A stretch of DNA of 9,267 nt, from contig JAZQQJ010000077.1 in assembly GCA_045629005.1 (NCBI GenBank), positions 1 to 9,267 of the forward strand, in the 5' to 3' direction. Shown in pieces: positions 4,761 to 9,267 of this stretch. The notes beneath the pieces were generated by a model that saw only the letters and a list, made by a program, of their open reading frames with translations, searched no databases and was not told the origin of the DNA. Position numbers and translations under genes: made by a program. The first letter of the stretch is position 1; every line of letters begins with the position of its first letter. The DNA comes from RGIG3528 sp045629005. Its GTDB lineage: Bacteria; Bacillota; Clostridia; Lachnospirales; Lachnospiraceae.

Positions 4761-6737
4761 GTGTTCAAGTTGCATTCGGAGTTTAAGCCCACAGGTGACC
4801 AGCCGGAAGCCATTAAACAGCTTGTTGAGGGTTTTAAAGATGGCAATATGTTCCAGACGCTTCTTGGTGTAACAGGTTCCGGTAAAACGTTCACAATGGC
4901 GAACGTCATTGAACAGCTTCAGAAGCCCACTCTCATCCTCAGCCACAACAAAACTCTTGCAGCTCAGACATATTCCGAGATGAAGGAGTTCTTTCCGGAA
5001 AATTCTGTTGAATTCTTCACGTCGTACTATGACTATTACCAGCCTGAGGCATACATCCCTTCCTCTGACACATATATCGAAAAGGATTCTGCCATAAACG
5101 ATGAGATAGATAAGCTTCGTCATTCGGCCACATCGGCACTTTCCGAAAGGAAGGATGTTATTGTTGTTGCCTCGGTTTCTTGTATTTACGGCCTCGGCAG
5201 TCCTGACGAATACCAGCAGATGAGCATTTCACTGCGTCCGGGAATGCAAAAAGAAAGAGACGATGTTCTCAGAAAGCTGGCTGAAATCCAGTACTCCAGA
5301 AATGACATCGATTTTAAACGAGGTACTTTCAGAGTGCGCGGTGATACGGTGGAAGTTTATCCTGCGTCTTACAGTGATACCGCACTCCGCATTGAGTTCT
5401 TCGGAGACGAGATTGACCGCATTACAGAGTTTGAAGTAGTAAACGGACACCCGAAGTGCACGCTCAGCCATGTTGAAATATTCCCTGCATCACATTATGT
5501 TGTTGAGCAGGACAGAATGAACAAGGCTCTTCAGGACATTGAGGATGAAATGAACGAGCGTGTTAAGTGGTTCAAAGAAAGGGGCAAACTTCTTGAAGCA
5601 CAAAGAATATACGAACGCACCTGCTATGACATGGAGATGCTCCATGAAACGGGTATGTGCTCAGGCATTGAGAACTATACAATGCATCTTGAGGGTATGA
5701 AGCCGGGGGAGCCTCCGTATACACTTCTCGACTTCTTTCCGGATGATTTCCTCATTATTGTCGATGAGTCACACATTACCATTCCTCAGGTCGGTGGTAT
5801 GTACAATGGTAACAGATCCCGTAAGCAGACACTCATTGATTATGGTTTCAGGCTTCCGAGTGCAATGGACAACAGGCCGTTAAGCTTTGAGGAGTTTGAG
5901 GGCCATATCAGTCAGATGCTCTTTGTATCCGCAACACCTTCCGTATATGAAGAGGAGCACGAACTCCTTCGTGTTGAGCAGGTTATAAGACCTACAGGAC
6001 TTCTTGATCCGGAGGTCTCAATACGTCCGACAAAAGGACAGGTTGACGACCTTGTTGCGGAGATACACAGGACCACCGAAGCCGGTGCGAAGGTGCTTGT
6101 TACAACGCTTACTAAAAAGATGGCGGAGGATTTAACAGCGTACCTGAAAGAGATAGGCATTCGTGTCCGTTATCTTCATTCTGACATTGATACGCTTGAA
6201 CGTGCGGAAATTATAAGAGATTTACGCCTTGATGCGTTTGATGTGCTTGTCGGAATCAATCTTCTGAGAGAAGGGCTTGATATTCCCGAGGTTTCGCTCA
6301 TAGCCATCCTCGATGCCGACAAGGAAGGTTTCCTTCGCTCAGAAACATCACTTATTCAGACTATCGGACGTGCCGCAAGAAACGTCGACGGACATGTAAT
6401 CATGTATGCCGATAAGATTACGGACTCAATGGACCGAGCTATTTCTGAGACAAACCGAAGACGTAAAATCCAGGATGAATACAATAAGGCACATGGCATT
6501 ACGCCGAAGACTATCAAAAAGGCTGTACGCGAGCTTATCAGTATCTCTAAGAAGATTGAAACTCCTAAGGGACAGCTTGAGAAGGACTTTGAGTCTATGT
6601 CCACGAATGAGCTTCGTATGCTTGAGGACAAGCTTACACGAAAGATGCATGCCGCGGCAGCGGAACTGAACTTCGAACTGGCTGCGGAACTCAGAGACAA
6701 GCTTATTGATCTTAAAAAGCATCTGACAGGTAAATAG
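4761..6737 (+). CDS. uvrB: UvrABC excinuclease subunit B
   Basis: UvrB is the damage-verification helicase of nucleotide excision repair: UvrA loads it at lesions and it then recruits UvrC for incision. The 658-residue protein is full length for the family (about 660-670). From a GTG start it opens FKLHSEFKPTGDQPEAI. Visible motifs are Walker A GVTGSGKT (36-43), the damage-probing beta-hairpin around YYDYYQPEAYIP (89-100), the Walker B-type DESH box (335-338), SATPS (390-394), REGLDIPE (503-510) and QTIGRAAR (533-540), which carries the arginine finger region. The C-terminal UVR domain (about 615-650, LEDKLTRKMHAAAAELNFE), which contacts UvrC and UvrA, is present. It is separated from uvrA by 25 bases and probably co-transcribed. 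Often SOS-induced in Firmicutes, but no LexA box is apparent here. Nothing is missing or unusual in the protein. Confidence 0.99.
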   Translation: MFKLHSEFKPTGDQPEAIKQLVEGFKDGNMFQTLLGVTGSGKTFTMANVIEQLQKPTLILSHNKTLAAQTYSEMKEFFPENSVEFFTSYYDYYQPEAYIPSSDTYIEKDSAINDEIDKLRHSATSALSERKDVIVVASVSCIYGLGSPDEYQQMSISLRPGMQKERDDVLRKLAEIQYSRNDIDFKRGTFRVRGDTVEVYPASYSDTALRIEFFGDEIDRITEFEVVNGHPKCTLSHVEIFPASHYVVEQDRMNKALQDIEDEMNERVKWFKERGKLLEAQRIYERTCYDMEMLHETGMCSGIENYTMHLEGMKPGEPPYTLLDFFPDDFLIIVDESHITIPQVGGMYNGNRSRKQTLIDYGFRLPSAMDNRPLSFEEFEGHISQMLFVSATPSVYEEEHELLRVEQVIRPTGLLDPEVSIRPTKGQVDDLVAEIHRTTEAGAKVLVTTLTKKMAEDLTAYLKEIGIRVRYLHSDIDTLERAEIIRDLRLDAFDVLVGINLLREGLDIPEVSLIAILDADKEGFLRSETSLIQTIGRAARNVDGHVIMYADKITDSMDRAISETNRRRKIQDEYNKAHGITPKTIKKAVRELISISKKIETPKGQLEKDFESMSTNELRMLEDKLTRKMHAAAAELNFELAAELRDKLIDLKKHLTGK

Positions 6738-6762
6738 GATTTATAGGGTTTAGGAAAAGAAA

Positions 6763-9267
6763 ATGTTTAATGAAGCAAAGAAATTTATAAAAATACGAGG
6801 AGCGTCAGAGAACAATCTCAAAAATATGGATATTGACATTCCGAGAGATGAGTTTGTTGTGCTTACCGGCCTTTCCGGCTCGGGAAAAAGTTCTCTGGCG
6901 TTTGACACAATCTACGCCGAAGGGCAGAGACGTTATATGGAGTCGCTCTCTTCATATGCGCGTCAGTTCCTCGGACAGATGGAAAAGCCTGATGTAGAGA
7001 GCATTGAAGGGCTTTCCCCGGCAATATCCATCGATCAGAAATCCACAAACAGGAACCCGCGTTCCACTGTTGGTACTGTTACCGAAATATACGATTATTT
7101 CCGACTTTTATATGCCCGTATCGGCATACCGCATTGTCCGAATTGCGGAAGAGAGATTAAGCGACAGACCGTCGACCAGATGACGGACGAAATCATGAAA
7201 CTTCCGGAGGGTACGCGTTTCCAGCTCCTTGCACCTGTTGTAAGAGGACGTAAGGGCGAGCATGTTAAGGTGCTCGAACAGGCCAAAAAGACCGGCTTTG
7301 CAAGAGCTCGTATTGATGGTAACATTTATGACCTTTCCGAAGAGATTGCTCTCGAAAAAAACAATAAGCATACAATTGAACTTGTTGTTGACCGACTTAT
7401 CGCAAAGCCGGGCATTGAGCAACGTGTGAGTGATTCCGTGGAGACCGCACTTAAACTTTCTGAGGGCTTGCTTATATGTGACCTTTTGAATGGTGAAGAG
7501 AGAATGTTTTCGCAGAGCTTTGCCTGCCCTGATTGCGGCATAAGCATTCAGGAGGTTGAGCCACGTTCGTTCTCCTTTAACAATCCTTTTGGCGCCTGTC
7601 CGACCTGTAACGGCCTTGGAGTTAAAATGGAGTTTTCTTCGGAGCTTATGGTGCCTGACAGAAACTTAAGTATTTCTCAGGGGGCCATACAGGCAATGGG
7701 CTGGCTTTCAAGCGGTGATACGAAGTCCTTTGCGGGAAGCCTTTTACTTGCCCTTTCAAAACATTATAAGTTTTCTCTGGACACTCCATTTAATGAGCTC
7801 CCCGAAAAAGTACAGAATATGATTTTTTACGGTGCGGATGACAGCGTAGATGTCTATTATGAAGGACAGCGTGGGTCGGGTGTATATCCGATTAAATTTG
7901 AGGGCCTCGTTAAGAGCGAGGAAAGAAAATATCGTGAGACTTCTTCCGAATACACAAAGGCAGAATATGAAAGCTATATGGTTCAGACTCCTTGCGAGAC
8001 ATGTAAAGGAAAACGTCTGAAGCCTGAAATACTTGCCGTAACCGTCGGCAATAAAAACATTTCAGAAATAACGGATTATCCGATAAGAGACCTTCCCGGA
8101 TTCTTCGAGAATCTTGAGCTTACTGAAATGCAGAAGACAATAGGAGCAGCCGTTCTTAAGGAGATTAAAGGACGTGTTAAGTTTCTTATAGACGTAGGAC
8201 TTGATTATCTTACTCTTTCCCGACCCGCAGGCTCGCTTTCGGGCGGTGAGGCTCAGAGAATAAGGCTTGCCACACAGATAGGCTCCGGTCTTGTCGGAGT
8301 CGCTTACATACTTGATGAGCCGAGTATTGGTCTTCACCAGCGTGACAACGGTAAACTTCTTGAATCCTTAAAACGTCTTCGTGACCTTGGCAATACACTT
8401 ATTGTCGTTGAACATGATGAGGAGACGATGCTTGCAGCCGATTACCTTGTCGATATAGGACCGGGTGCGGGAGTTCACGGAGGGCAGGTTGTCTGCGCGG
8501 GTACTCCCGAAGAAGTAATGAAGTGCGAGAACTCCATTACCGCCGCATATCTTTCCGGAAGAAAGAAGATTGAAGTTCCGTCAAAGAGACGTGTTCCTAC
8601 AGGGTGGCTTAAGGTTAAGGGTGCTCAGGAACATAACCTGAAGAACATCGATGTTGACGTGCCGCTTGGCGTTTTTACATGTGTTACAGGTGTATCCGGC
8701 TCGGGCAAGAGCTCGCTTGTAAACGAGATTATCTATAAAACACTTGCCAAGGAGCTTAACAGAGCAAAGACCGTACCGGGAAGGTGCGAAAGAATAGAAG
8801 GCATAGAGCAGCTGGATAAGGTCGTTGATATCGATCAATCGCCTATAGGAAGGACTCCTCGTTCCAATCCTGCAACCTATACCGGCATATTCGATCCCGT
8901 GCGTGATCTTTTTGCGTCCACAACCGATGCAAGGCAGCGCGGTTATGCAAAGGGCCGTTTTTCCTTTAATATTAAGGGCGGACGATGCGAAGCGTGCAAC
9001 GGCGACGGAATAATAAAAATCGAAATGAACTTCCTTCCGGACGTTTACGTTCCGTGTGAAGTGTGCAAGGGCAAACGTTATAACAGAGAAACACTTGAAG
9101 TAAAATATAAGGGAAAATCAATATATGATGTTCTTGACATGACCGTGGAAGAGGCTGTAAAATTCTTCGGTAATGTTCCATCATTAAAACGTAAAGTTGA
9201 GACATTGAATGAAGTAGGGCTTTCATATCTCGAACTTGGGCACCCGTCAACGGATTTGTCGGGCGGT
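6763..9267 (+). CDS. uvrA: UvrABC excinuclease subunit A (3' end cut by the window)
   Basis: UvrA is the dimeric ABC-type ATPase that finds bulky DNA lesions and loads UvrB. The reading frame is open from the ATG at 6763 to the window edge, giving 835 residues of an expected 940 or so. The first ATPase has Walker A GLSGSGKSS (36-44), signature LSGGEAQRI (492-500) and Walker B ILDEPSIGLH (516-525). The second Walker A is GVSGSGKSS (643-651), and the sequence stops exactly at the second LSGG (832-835), so the second Walker B and C-terminus lie outside. Three zinc-binding sets are complete: C125/C128 with C411/C414, C255/C258 with C279/C282, and C742/C745 with C765/C768. AGGAAAAG sits upstream with AGGA 7 bases before the ATG. 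It follows uvrB in an operon. The truncation is a window effect, not a broken gene. Confidence 0.99.
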   Translation, partial: MFNEAKKFIKIRGASENNLKNMDIDIPRDEFVVLTGLSGSGKSSLAFDTIYAEGQRRYMESLSSYARQFLGQMEKPDVESIEGLSPAISIDQKSTNRNPRSTVGTVTEIYDYFRLLYARIGIPHCPNCGREIKRQTVDQMTDEIMKLPEGTRFQLLAPVVRGRKGEHVKVLEQAKKTGFARARIDGNIYDLSEEIALEKNNKHTIELVVDRLIAKPGIEQRVSDSVETALKLSEGLLICDLLNGEERMFSQSFACPDCGISIQEVEPRSFSFNNPFGACPTCNGLGVKMEFSSELMVPDRNLSISQGAIQAMGWLSSGDTKSFAGSLLLALSKHYKFSLDTPFNELPEKVQNMIFYGADDSVDVYYEGQRGSGVYPIKFEGLVKSEERKYRETSSEYTKAEYESYMVQTPCETCKGKRLKPEILAVTVGNKNISEITDYPIRDLPGFFENLELTEMQKTIGAAVLKEIKGRVKFLIDVGLDYLTLSRPAGSLSGGEAQRIRLATQIGSGLVGVAYILDEPSIGLHQRDNGKLLESLKRLRDLGNTLIVVEHDEETMLAADYLVDIGPGAGVHGGQVVCAGTPEEVMKCENSITAAYLSGRKKIEVPSKRRVPTGWLKVKGAQEHNLKNIDVDVPLGVFTCVTGVSGSGKSSLVNEIIYKTLAKELNRAKTVPGRCERIEGIEQLDKVVDIDQSPIGRTPRSNPATYTGIFDPVRDLFASTTDARQRGYAKGRFSFNIKGGRCEACNGDGIIKIEMNFLPDVYVPCEVCKGKRYNRETLEVKYKGKSIYDVLDMTVEEAVKFFGNVPSLKRKVETLNEVGLSYLELGHPSTDLSGG

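Noticed and set aside
4538..5123. Two overlapping minus-strand frames of 123 and 146 codons across the uvrB start
   Set aside because: They lie largely opposite the strongly conserved uvrB coding sequence, resemble no family I know and have no supporting start sites. They are antisense shadows.
7095..7547. Several minus-strand frames of 70-104 codons within uvrA
   Set aside because: All are opposite the uninterrupted uvrA frame that carries conserved motifs throughout.
1..9267. Search by eye for CRISPR arrays, tRNAs, insertion sequences, toxin-antitoxin pairs and defence islands
   Set aside because: No regularly spaced direct repeats, cloverleaf-like segments, transposase motifs or paired small genes were seen. 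The PIN domains occur in a PhoH fusion and a stand-alone protein with no small antitoxin gene beside either.

Overview
The window looks like a chromosomal stretch from a low-to-moderate-GC Gram-positive bacterium of the Clostridia, most plausibly the Lachnospiraceae (inference). The reasons are strong AGGAGG-type ribosome binding sites, extended -10 promoters, a FakB/DegV-type protein, a PIN-PhoH fusion of the YlaK type, and a plant-galactan-degrading enzyme typical of gut or rumen fibre degraders. Six protein-coding genes fill almost all of it; one runs off the right end. There are no tRNA or rRNA genes, insertion sequences, CRISPR arrays or phage genes.

Layout. Positions 1-66 hold a striking GC-rich perfect palindrome and a T-run, probably the end of a gene lying to the left. 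A PIN-PhoH ATPase (67-1359) is on the minus strand. Between it and the next gene is a compact divergent promoter region (about 1360-1561), with a good extended -10 promoter on each strand. On the plus strand follow a DegV-family fatty-acid-binding protein (1562-2419) and, 18 bases later, a small PIN-like putative RNase (2438-3016), likely co-transcribed. A nested hairpin (3017-3058) separates these from a GH53 endo-beta-1,4-galactanase (3081-4604). The galactanase has no signal peptide but carries a C-terminal carbohydrate-binding-like module. After a 156-base gap with a promoter comes the nucleotide excision repair pair uvrB (4761-6737) and uvrA (6763 to the window end, truncated).

How the genes relate. 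UvrA and UvrB form the damage-recognition complex and their adjacency is an ordinary operon. The PhoH and PIN-like proteins both carry nuclease-fold domains and may act on RNA, but they lie in separate, divergent transcripts. The DegV protein would deliver fatty acids to a fatty acid kinase not encoded here. The galactanase is an orphan: no transporter, regulator or beta-galactosidase is beside it, and it probably works in the cytoplasm on imported galacto-oligosaccharides.

I found no convincing new multi-gene system. The best points for a second look are the cytoplasmic galactanase, the Ala-for-Gly change in the PhoH Walker A motif, the little-studied PIN-like protein, and the hairpins at the left edge and at 3017-3058.
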